The translations under genes were made by a program, and so were the position numbers. 5,624 nt of DNA, from positions 1-5,624 of the forward strand of contig JAQTRJ010000168.1 of the NCBI GenBank assembly GCA_028711875.1. Direction: 5' to 3'. Below, piece after piece: positions 1 to 5,605 of the stretch. The stretch comes from a bacterium. Lineage in GTDB: Bacteria > Electryoneota > RPQS01. Positions within the stretch are counted from its first letter, which is position 1, and each line of letters starts with the position of its first letter. Below the pieces are notes generated by a model. That model had not been told where the DNA came from. It made no database searches and worked only from the letters and a program-made list of their open reading frames with translations.

Positions 1-1033
1 CAACCACCCAGCCGTTAAAACCCAGCTCGTCGAAAGCCACTGCCTGTAGAATCGGCCAACCTTCTTCATTACCGAATAGGTTGCGCCATGACTGGCCGCC
101 GTTTTCGGTTACACGCAATACTCCACCTTCTCCACCCACGAGTCCGTGCGTCGGATCGGAGAAGACCACTCCGCGTAACGTTTGCGATGTGCCGGAGTAG
201 CCGAGCTGCCAGTTCTCTCCGCCGTCCATAGTGGCAACCACCCGACCATCCCTTCCTACCACCCAGCCGTAGGATTCGTTCAGGAACCACAGATCATAAA
301 ACCGTCCGTTGACGGGACTGCCTTCCCATGTCTCCCCGCCGTCCGTCGTTCGATAGATGTAATAGGAGCCGCCCGTGGCCCAGCCAAGAGTCGCATTCAC
401 GAAGGTCGCTATATAGCTGGCTTCGGGGAAATCTCCCTCTATCCACGTTTCTCCGCCATCGGTTGTTTCCAGGGATTGCGCACCTCCGTAAATAAAGCCG
501 TGATATTCATCCGCAAATACAATCCCGTAATAGGAAGATGGGTAATGAAGATCCATAGGACTCCACGACGTTCCCCCGTCAGTCGTCAGAGCTACATACG
601 CGCTGTCTGACATATAATCCATTCGTGATCGCTTGCCGACGACCCAACCCCTGCCGTCACTCTTGAAAGCAATCGCCTCTAAGGTAGTCTCCGTATTGAT
701 CGCCCAGCTATTCCATGTCTGGCCGCCATTCTCTGTATGAGCGATTCGGCCATGTTCCCCGACCGCCCAGCCATCCAGCGAGTCGCGGAAGACCACATAC
801 CAATACCGATAGTACGAATCCATCTGCACCGACCAGGTCTGCCCTGCGTCAGCGCTGTACCAGATGCCTTGCCCGACCGCCCAAACCTGCGATCCCACCG
901 CCGTTATATCCGTCATGCGCACATAGAGATCGTCATGGCGCGGAGCACCAAACTGCAGCTCCCACGTCTGCGCCTGAATCGCTGCGCCCGTCAGCAGCAG
1001 CACCGTCAGCACTACTCCGCGCAGTCCCTTCAT
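1..1033 (-). CDS. Secreted BNR/Asp-box beta-propeller protein (Ycf48-like), 3' end outside the window
   Basis: Reading from the ATG at 1033, the frame stays open for 344 codons to the window edge, so the C-terminus is missing. Residues 1-21 look like a Sec signal peptide: MKGLR, a Val/Leu-rich core, then cleavage near IQA/Q at 21/22. The rest is built from repeats of about 40 residues. Asp-box-like motifs (DGGxTW type) occur at residues 61-67, 100-107, 150-157, 190-197, 229-236, 268-275 and 309-316. GWAVG-like strands occur near 51, 88, 129, 179, 217, 256, 297 and 341. This is the pattern of WD40/YVTN/BNR-like propellers related to the photosystem II assembly factor Ycf48. In non-photosynthetic bacteria such proteins are usually exported or surface-bound, with no single assigned reaction. 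A C-terminal sorting or anchor domain may lie beyond the edge. The fold is secure; the function is unknown. It lies 90 bp downstream of sucC on the same strand. Confidence 0.9.
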   Translation of the reverse strand, partial: MKGLRGVVLTVLLLTGAAIQAQTWELQFGAPRHDDLYVRMTDITAVGSQVWAVGQGIWYSADAGQTWSVQMDSYYRYWYVVFRDSLDGWAVGEHGRIAHTENGGQTWNSWAINTETTLEAIAFKSDGRGWVVGKRSRMDYMSDSAYVALTTDGGTSWSPMDLHYPSSYYGIVFADEYHGFIYGGAQSLETTDGGETWIEGDFPEASYIATFVNATLGWATGGSYYIYRTTDGGETWEGSPVNGRFYDLWFLNESYGWVVGRDGRVVATMDGGENWQLGYSGTSQTLRGVVFSDPTHGLVGGEGGVLRVTENGGQSWRNLFGNEEGWPILQAVAFDELGFNGWVV

Positions 1034-1038
1034 GGCCG

Positions 1039-1045
1039 CCTCCTC
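1039..1045 (-). promoter_or_regulatory. Strong Shine-Dalgarno site of the propeller gene
   Basis: On the minus strand GAGGAGG is followed by 5 nt and then the ATG at 1033. This is nearly an ideal anti-16S match. It fixes the start and implies efficient translation, stronger than the other ribosome sites in the window. Confidence 0.85.
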
Positions 1046-1067
1046 GTGATGTGAAACGAAGATGATG

Positions 1068-1079
1068 CGGCACGTGCCG
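1068..1079. promoter_or_regulatory. 12-bp perfect palindrome in the sucC/propeller gap
   Basis: CGGCACGTGCCG is fully self-complementary and sits 35-46 bp upstream of the propeller start codon, in the only gap between that gene and sucC. The size and dyad symmetry suit a dimeric regulator's operator. There is no loop or T-run, so it does not look like an intrinsic terminator. The operator role is inferred from symmetry and position only. Confidence 0.3.
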
Positions 1080-1123
1080 AGTTGTTCGTCAGAATGGCGC
1101 GTGTCGAAATTAATAACGGATTT

Positions 1124-2323
1124 CTATTTTCCCGTCGTCGCCTGCTTCGCCAGCTCCACCGCCCGTTTGGAAATTTCCTCGATCGGCGTTTCGATCCCGT
1201 GGAATTCGAGCCGAGCGAAAATTTCCGGCGTTTCTTTTTTCGCTGCGTCGAAAATGCGCAGGCCCTCTTCCCACTTGTTGCCGGTCATGCGCACGACCAT
1301 CGGTTTGGAGAGTCCGTGCTCGCGCAGGAACTGCACCACGCCCTTCGCGAAATCGTCGCAGCGCGAAATCCCGCCGAAGCGCGCGCCGAAAATCACCTTC
1401 ACTTGTGGATTGTCGTCGAGCAGCACGAGCATCTTGGCGATCCGCTCCGGCGACGGGCCGCCGCCCGAGTCCATGAAATTCGCGGGTTTGCCGCCGTAGT
1501 GATGGATGAAATCGTTGCCGACAATCCCGAAACCCGCGCCGCCGGGAAACATGCCGATGTCGCCGTCGAGATCCACGTACGGAATGCCCCACTCCTGCGC
1601 CTGCTTTTCGCGCGGCGTGAGTTCGCCGACTTCGTGGCGTGGCCCGATGCCCATTTCCTCAAACTCCGGATGACGGAACAGCGCGTCGTCGTCGAGCGCG
1701 ATGCGCGCGTCGGCGGCGATCCACTTTCCGTCCTTCGTGCGCGCGAGCGGATTGATCTCCGCGACTTTCGCGTCGAGCTTCTTGAACAGACCAAACAGCC
1801 GCACGGCGATGTCCGAGACCGCCTTCAAATCCTCGCCGGAAAGTCCCATCCGCTGCGCGAGTTCGACCCCGTGATAGGGATAGCACGGCTCATCAATCTC
1901 AAACGCGATCTTGATGATCTTCTCGGGCGCGGACTTGGCGGTCTCTTCGATTTCCACACCGCCTTCCGCGCAGCCGATGAGGACGAGCTTGTAGTTCGCG
2001 CGGTCAATGGTCACGCCGAGATAAATTTCGCGCTCGATCTGAAGCGCAGGTTCGATCAAGAGCTTCTCGACGGGATAATCCTTGATGACGAGCGCGAGGA
2101 TTTTCGCCGCGTGCTCTTTTGCTTCCGCTTCGCTCTTGGCAATTTTCACACCGCCCGCCTTGCCGCGGCCGCCGGTGAGAACCTGCGCCTTGATGACCAC
2201 CGGAAAACCGATTTCGCGGGCGGCGCGCACGGCGTCCTCCGCGGTCGTCACCACCTTGCCCGCCGAAAGGGGAATCTTATGCTTGGCGAAAAACGCCTTG
2301 CCTTCGTGTTCGTAGAGTCTCAT
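1124..2323 (-). CDS. sucC: Succinate--CoA ligase (ADP-forming) beta-subunit family protein, SucC-like
   Basis: 399 residues from the ATG at 2323, giving MRLYEHEGKAFF, which aligns with the SucC N-terminus (E. coli MNLHEYQAKQLF). An in-frame ATG at 2344 would add seven residues but would place the GGAGGGAG ribosome site inside the gene, so 2323 is preferred. The ATP-grasp domain covers about 1-235: K45, glycine loop GGRGKAGG at 51-58, EGGVEIE at 120-126, and EINPLA at 189-194 with metal ligands N191 and D205. The CoA-ligase domain follows, with DGDIG at 253-257, GGKPANFMDSGGG at 277-289 and FGGISRCD at 316-323. The family makes succinyl-CoA plus ADP and Pi into succinate, CoA and ATP, together with SucD, which carries the phosphohistidine. 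No sucD is adjacent. Where E. coli has VNGAG and GGIVRCD, this protein has PGGAG and GGISRCD, so the acid substrate may differ. It follows the thiamine-binding gene by 42 bp. Confidence 0.9.
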   Translation of the reverse strand: MRLYEHEGKAFFAKHKIPLSAGKVVTTAEDAVRAAREIGFPVVIKAQVLTGGRGKAGGVKIAKSEAEAKEHAAKILALVIKDYPVEKLLIEPALQIEREIYLGVTIDRANYKLVLIGCAEGGVEIEETAKSAPEKIIKIAFEIDEPCYPYHGVELAQRMGLSGEDLKAVSDIAVRLFGLFKKLDAKVAEINPLARTKDGKWIAADARIALDDDALFRHPEFEEMGIGPRHEVGELTPREKQAQEWGIPYVDLDGDIGMFPGGAGFGIVGNDFIHHYGGKPANFMDSGGGPSPERIAKMLVLLDDNPQVKVIFGARFGGISRCDDFAKGVVQFLREHGLSKPMVVRMTGNKWEEGLRIFDAAKKETPEIFARLEFHGIETPIEEISKRAVELAKQATTGK

Positions 2324-2365
2324 GTTCGTCTTCTCTCCCTCCACTCTGTGGGGGGATTAAGGGGG

Positions 2366-2662
2366 TTACAATTTTTCTTCCACGCTCTTGATCTTGTCTT
2401 CCATGCGCACTGCTTTGTCGCGGCGGTCGTCAATCTTGATGACCGTTCCGACACGCTTCGCTCCCATCGCGAACACCGCTTCCTGCATCTTGCGGATCAC
2501 CTCGAAGCACACGCCGATATCGCCTTCGAGGGTGGTGAACATCGGATCGAGCCGGTATTTCACGCGGCCGTCCTCGCGCAACACTTTCTCCGCCGCCGCC
2601 ACATACCTCGATAGACTTGTTCCTGCATCAGACGGAGCGATGGATACCGCGACAATGGCCAT
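2366..2662 (-). CDS. MTH1187-family thiamine-binding protein (YqgV/DUF77)
   Basis: 98 residues, the usual length of this single-domain family with a ferredoxin-like fold. Visible hallmarks are the N-terminal strand VAVSIAP (4-10), the SLSRYVA segment (16-22), YRLDPMFTTLEGD (about 36-48) and the C-terminal IKIDDRRDK (75-83) ahead of a charged helix. Family structures (MTH1187, TM0486, YkoF-related) are oligomers that bind thiamine or its precursors in the cytoplasm. A role in salvage or transport of thiamine moieties is proposed but not settled. The ATG at 2662 has only a weak ribosome site (GGA, 8 nt upstream). The first REP unit ends 22 bp upstream, so there is little room for a private promoter. 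sucC starts 42 bp downstream, so the two are probably co-transcribed. The family call is firm; the physiological role is not. Confidence 0.92.
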   Translation of the reverse strand: MAIVAVSIAPSDAGTSLSRYVAAAEKVLREDGRVKYRLDPMFTTLEGDIGVCFEVIRKMQEAVFAMGAKRVGTVIKIDDRRDKAVRMEDKIKSVEEKL

Positions 2663-2684
2663 AGAATAAATCCGTTTTCTTGAT

Positions 2685-3107
2685 CCGATTAGGCAACGGG
2701 CTCCGCCCCGTTGCTCACTGACCAGCAGGACGGAGCCTGCCGGCTAATCGGAGGAATTCACGTGCGAACGAATCCCATCCCGCTGCATTCATCTCTTGTC
2801 TCCCGATTAGGCAACGGGCTCCGCCCCGTTGCTCCCCAACCAGCAGGACGGAGCCTGCCGGCTAATCGAAAGAATTCACGTGCGAACGAATCCCATCCCG
2901 CTGCATTCATCCATTACCTCCCGATTAGGCAACGGGCTCCGCCCCGTTGCTCACTGACCAGCAGGACGGAGCCTGCCGGCTAATCGAAAGAATTCACGTG
3001 CGAACGAATCCCATCCCGCTGCATTCATCTCTTGTCTCCCGATTAGGCAAACGGGCTCCGCCCCGTTGCTCCCCGACCAGCAGGACGGAGCCTGCCGGCT
3101 AATCGGG
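2685..3107. repeat. Tandem array of four double-REP (BIME-like) units with three conserved spacers, 118-bp period
   Basis: Four copies of an element bounded by CGATTAG and CTAATCG lie at 2686-2750, 2804-2868, 2922-2986 and 3040-3105. The first three are 65 bp. The fourth is 66 bp because of one extra A near 3050. They are separated by three spacers of about 53 bp (GAATTCACGTGCG... to ...CTGCATTCATC) that are nearly identical, giving an exact 118-bp period. Copies 1 and 3 share GCTCACTGACC, while copies 2 and 4 share GCTCCCC[AG]ACC. The tails of spacers 1 and 3 also match (CTCTTGTCTCC) and differ from spacer 2 (CCATTACCTCC). This points to duplication of a 236-bp dimer. The array fills the gap between the thiamine-binding gene and the RAYT, and copy 4 overlaps the RAYT stop codon. 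Identical spacers exclude CRISPR. Confidence 0.93.
2686..2750. repeat. Type unit of the array: two inverted REP hairpins forming a possible three-way junction
   Basis: The outer stem is CCGATTAG (2685-2692) with CTAATCGG (2744-2751). Inside, hairpin 1 pairs GCAACGGG (from 2693) with CCCGTTGC (2707-2714) around the loop CTCCGC. Hairpin 2 pairs GCAGG (2725-2729) with CCTGC (2736-2740) around the loop ACGGAG, and two more pairs follow an A/C mismatch. The loops contain CTCCG and CGGAG, which are perfect complements. Each half, read from its outer end, is GATTAG followed by a hairpin with a CTCCG loop, so the unit is two REPs in inverted orientation, a BIME arrangement. Confidence 0.85.
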
Positions 3108-3587
3108 ATAAGAAAAACGTCCGCTCTCCCAATAGGGATCAACCTGCCTGAACGTTTGCTCTTGGTATTCAGCGGCACTTGACCATGCATACTTCAACGC
3201 ATCTCCCGACAAACCCGCCCGCACTGGATTCTCGTGAATGTAAAGGAGTTTCTCGCGGAGGAAAGACTCGCTGACTATAGTCTCAGACCAATATCCCTTT
3301 TGCCAAATCCGCCGCCCTCCGAGAGCATGGGCCGTATAGGATTTGAAGCGTCGCGCCCAATCTGGTAACTTCAGCGGCGGAACCACCCGCAGTATCACAT
3401 GTACATGATCCGGCATGATCACGAACCCGTGCAGCTCGATTTCCCGCTGAGTTCGAAAAAATTGGAGTGAATTCGAAACCACGTGGACCGGAAGATCGTT
3501 CGAGAATACCCGATCGCGATCCAACGTGGCCAGCGTAACATAGAATATCTGATCTGTCAGAAAGCGATCTTCAGGCACTCGCCGCAT
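3099..3587 (-). CDS. REP-associated tyrosine transposase (RAYT, Y1/HUH family, IS200-like)
   Basis: 162 residues from the ATG at 3587. An upstream in-frame TTG at 3602 lies inside a REP hairpin and is less likely. The HUH motif is H61-V62-H63 in GFVIMPDHVHVIL, and the probable nucleophile is Y116 in LLYIHENPVRAGL, followed by WSSAAEY at 135-141. These are hallmarks of the single-strand Y1 transposases called RAYTs, which bind REP hairpins with their 5' foot and cut and rejoin single-stranded DNA. The protein is full length and its catalytic residues are intact. Its last codons read Tyr-Pro-Asp-TAG, and the TAG is part of the CGATTAG foot of REP copy 4. REP copies flank it on both sides. A weak GGGA ribosome site lies about 8 nt from the ATG. 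Whether it is still active is not visible. RAYTs are usually single-copy and vertically inherited rather than typical insertion sequences. Confidence 0.92.
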   Translation of the reverse strand: MRRVPEDRFLTDQIFYVTLATLDRDRVFSNDLPVHVVSNSLQFFRTQREIELHGFVIMPDHVHVILRVVPPLKLPDWARRFKSYTAHALGGRRIWQKGYWSETIVSESFLREKLLYIHENPVRAGLSGDALKYAWSSAAEYQEQTFRQVDPYWESGRFSYPD

Positions 3588-3598
3588 ACTTGATTCCC

Positions 3599-3627
3599 GC
3601 AACGGGACGGAGCCCGCTGCCTAATCG
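3599..3627 (-). repeat. Single REP element just upstream of the RAYT
   Basis: On the minus strand this reads CGATTAG followed by a hairpin whose GCAGCGGG arm pairs with CCCGTTGC, with one G-T pair, around a CTCCGT loop. It is the same element as the array halves, with two differences from the left half of unit 1. Its outer end, CTAATCGGGGTAAG (3621-3634), matches CTAATCGGGATAAG (3099-3112) at the 3' end of the gene at 13 of 14 positions and in the same orientation. The gene is therefore bracketed by direct REP copies. Confidence 0.85.
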
Positions 3628-3634
3628 GGGTAAG

Positions 3635-3667
3635 GGCTTCGTTATTGGGCAATGGCTTCGTTAATCG
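3635..3667. repeat. Short direct repeat, possibly decayed REP remnants
   Basis: GGCTTCGTTA occurs at 3635-3644 and 3654-3663, 19 bp apart, and the second copy runs into ATCG. The stretch GGGCAATGGCTTCG resembles GGCAACGGGCTCCG of the intact REPs with a few changes. It is plausibly an eroded REP, but the match is short. Confidence 0.4.
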
Positions 3668-3680
3668 AGAGAGATTTTCT

Positions 3681-3744
3681 GATTAGGTGGCAAGCTCCGC
3701 CCTGCCGGATCAACATGCAACGGGACGGAGCCCGTTGCCTAATC
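3681..3744. repeat. Inverted REP pair (BIME-like) downstream of the membrane-protein gene
   Basis: A plus-strand REP starts at GATTAG (3681) and has a CTCCG loop but a poorly paired stem. An inverted partner runs from 3717 to 3744, with a perfect 8-bp stem GCAACGGG/CCCGTTGC (3717-3738) around ACGGAG and the foot CTAATC. The outer GATTAGG and CCTAATC ends pair, as in the array units. It begins 14 bp after the membrane-protein stop, so the transcript of the pgi pair would end in this hairpin. There is no T-run. REPs in such positions are known to stabilise 3' ends or attenuate transcription, which is possible here but unproven. Confidence 0.8.
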
Positions 3745-3758
3745 TTTCGGTGGACATT

Positions 3759-4244
3759 TCAATCGTCGTCATCACCCGTTTCGCTTCCGGATACTCTCGC
3801 GTAGCCTGCCCGCAACTCGGGATGGCTGATCTTGCCGCCGAGCGAAGAGACATAGAGCATCACCAGCAGCGCGATTGCCGACAGCACCAGCAGCGAGATC
3901 GAAGCGACGAGCTTCAGCGATTTCTGAGTGTGCAAGAGATACAGCCCGCCGAGCGACGCGATGCCGAGGAGAATCATCATCACCTGCGCCGTCACGGCCG
4001 CTTCCTCATGCGGCTCGATCCGCGAGTCGGCCACGTTGGGAAGTCCCTTGACCACATCTTCCGCTTCCTCGCCTGACAGCACCACCGGAATCACCAAGAT
4101 CGCCGTAAGGAGGAATATGATAAGCGCCGCACGCTGCACGTCCGCGCTTTTGCGAACAAGTCCGTAAAGCAGCACGAGCAACCCGAAGCCCAAACCCATC
4201 AGCGGCGCGTGATTCAGCGCGAGATGGATTTGCGCCGCGTTCAC
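3759..4244 (-). CDS. Four-helix inner-membrane protein, DUF2231-like, translationally coupled to pgi
   Basis: 161 residues from a GTG at 4244. Four hydrophobic stretches at about 13-31, 38-57, 85-104 and 111-133 predict four membrane helices, ending in an acidic DDDD tail. Conserved-looking elements are HLALNHAP at 7-14 just before helix 1, GEEAEDVV at 58-65, IEPHEEA at 76-82 between helices 2 and 3, and GKISHPE at 137-143 after helix 4. Histidines 7, 12, 79 and 141 all lie near membrane boundaries, which resembles DUF2231-type proteins and could suit heme or metal binding; that is inference. The GTG overlaps the pgi TGA by 4 bp (GTGA), with an AAGGG-type ribosome site inside the end of pgi, so translation is probably coupled. 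No role in sugar metabolism can be read from the sequence. An REP pair follows. Confidence 0.85.
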   Translation of the reverse strand: MNAAQIHLALNHAPLMGLGFGLLVLLYGLVRKSADVQRAALIIFLLTAILVIPVVLSGEEAEDVVKGLPNVADSRIEPHEEAAVTAQVMMILLGIASLGGLYLLHTQKSLKLVASISLLVLSAIALLVMLYVSSLGGKISHPELRAGYARVSGSETGDDDD

Positions 4245-5584
4245 TTCGCGTATCCCTTCCGTCCCATGAGTCCGTAGGTCAGCCGCTTGCCGAGTTCCAC
4301 GCCCGGCTGATCGAAGGGATTGATGTGATAGAGATGTCCGCAGAGCGCGGTGACGATTTCGAACAGCATGAAGAACTCGCCGATCGAGCGCGCATCCACT
4401 CGCGGGAAGCTGATCGTCAGCGACGGCCGCTGATGCTTGGCGAGCGCTTCGCGGGTGGCGGAAAACTCGCTGGCGAGCAATTTGTTCATCGTCTGCCCGC
4501 CCAGATAGCCGAGCGAGGACACGTCACCGTAGAGCGCGGGCAATTTCAGTTCGCAGCGGAACTCTTTCACTTCGAGAAACACGAAGACTTTATCGAACGG
4601 CCCCTCGATATAGAGCTGCACCTGCGAATGCTGATCGGTCGCGCCCAAAGCTTTCACCGGCGTCGGCCCGAGGTTCACCGTTTTGCCGTCGAGATTCACG
4701 GCCTTGCCGAGCGACTCCGCCCAGAGCTGGCGGAACCAGTCGGCGAGCAGATAGAGCGAGTTCGCATAGGTCATCATCACGTGAATCGGCTTGCCGTAGC
4801 TGGTGTCGAAGAGATAGAGAATCGCGGCCAGCTGCGCGGCGGGATTGCGCTCGAATTCCACCGACAGGCAGAACTCGGCCATCTCGCCCGCGCCGAACAG
4901 CATGGCTTCCGCGTTCAGCCCCAGCATGAACGCGGGAAAGAGTCCCACCGGCGAGAGCACGCTGAACCGCCCGCCCACCGCCGGCGGCAGATCGAGCGTG
5001 GGCAGCTTTTCGCGCTCGCAGAGTTTTCTCAGATCACCGCTCTTCGGATCGGTCGTGCAGATCACATGATCGCGCCACTTCGCGCCGAGCCGCTTCTTCA
5101 GCAGATCGAAAATCACGAGCGAAGCCGCCGCCGTCTCCGCCGTCGCGCCGCTCTTGGAAATGATGTTGAACACCGTCTCGCGCGGATCGCAGAACTCGAA
5201 ATAGGCGGAAGCGTAGTCGGGATCCACGTTGTCGAGCGTGAACAATCGCGGTCTCCCTCCGCGCGCGTCCGCATCGAGCAGATTGTGCAGCGGGTGGCAG
5301 AGCGCGGAAAAAATCGCCGCCGGGCCGAGCGCGGAACCGCCGATTCCCGCAATCACGAGATTCTCTACGCCCGCGAAACTCTCCGCGGCCTGAGCGCACG
5401 TGGCGAACGCACCCGCGTCGTAGGGCAGGTTCAAAAACTCGAGTTTGCCCGCTTCCCGCTGGGCGCGCATCTGCTTGATCGCGTCGAGTAGCCGCGGCTT
5501 GAGATAGGCGATGTCGCGCGGTTCGAGTCCGTGCTCCCCGGCCTTGTCGGAAAACGCGTGCGTGAAATTGAAGGAAAGAGACAT
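4241..5584 (-). CDS. pgi: Glucose-6-phosphate isomerase
   Basis: 447 residues from the ATG at 5584, matching the short bacterial PGI type of about 450 residues (Bacillus-like) rather than the roughly 550-residue E. coli type. It interconverts glucose 6-phosphate and fructose 6-phosphate in the cytoplasm, in glycolysis and gluconeogenesis. The SIS domains show GIGGSALG at 80-87 and the phosphate-binding ISKSGATAET at 142-151. The first family signature is GGRFSVLSPVG at 204-214. Catalytic residues are E290 in LWAESLGK, H319 in DQHSQ and K433 at the end of the second signature (NPFDQPGVELGK). Nothing essential is missing. The stop overlaps the next gene's GTG. No strong ribosome site precedes the ATG; the nearest purine run, GGAA, is about 14 nt away, so initiation may be weak or leader-dependent. 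Confidence 0.97.
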   Translation of the reverse strand: MSLSFNFTHAFSDKAGEHGLEPRDIAYLKPRLLDAIKQMRAQREAGKLEFLNLPYDAGAFATCAQAAESFAGVENLVIAGIGGSALGPAAIFSALCHPLHNLLDADARGGRPRLFTLDNVDPDYASAYFEFCDPRETVFNIISKSGATAETAAASLVIFDLLKKRLGAKWRDHVICTTDPKSGDLRKLCEREKLPTLDLPPAVGGRFSVLSPVGLFPAFMLGLNAEAMLFGAGEMAEFCLSVEFERNPAAQLAAILYLFDTSYGKPIHVMMTYANSLYLLADWFRQLWAESLGKAVNLDGKTVNLGPTPVKALGATDQHSQVQLYIEGPFDKVFVFLEVKEFRCELKLPALYGDVSSLGYLGGQTMNKLLASEFSATREALAKHQRPSLTISFPRVDARSIGEFFMLFEIVTALCGHLYHINPFDQPGVELGKRLTYGLMGRKGYAK

Positions 5585-5605
5585 GGGTTCAGTCGAATTC
5601 CGGCG

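Noticed and set aside
182..610. Plus-strand open frames at 182-610, 715-1065 and 737-1054
   Set aside because: They overlap the propeller gene on the opposite strand, whose repeat structure, signal peptide and ribosome site are clear.
1082..2614. A 510-codon open frame on the plus strand opposite sucC and part of the thiamine-binding gene
   Set aside because: It is antisense to two well-recognised proteins, and its low-complexity His/Arg/Asp-rich translation has no recognisable domain. Long antisense frames are expected in GC-rich genes whose codons rarely give reverse stops.
2711..2983. A 90-codon plus-strand frame through the array
   Set aside because: It lies wholly within REP units and spacers. 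The 118-bp period is not a multiple of three, so each copy is read in a different frame, which is not consistent with a selected protein.
2685..3107. CRISPR array
   Set aside because: Spacing is regular, but the spacers are nearly identical, the repeats are 65 bp with internal double palindromes, and no cas gene is present. REP/BIME tandem amplification explains it better.
3588..3602. TTG at 3602 as the RAYT start
   Set aside because: It lies within the REP hairpin and adds five residues without family support. The ATG at 3587 leads directly into the expected N-terminus.
4325..5491. A 388-codon plus-strand frame opposite pgi
   Set aside because: It is antisense to an intact pgi with all catalytic motifs; the translation is Arg/Glu/His-rich shadow sequence.
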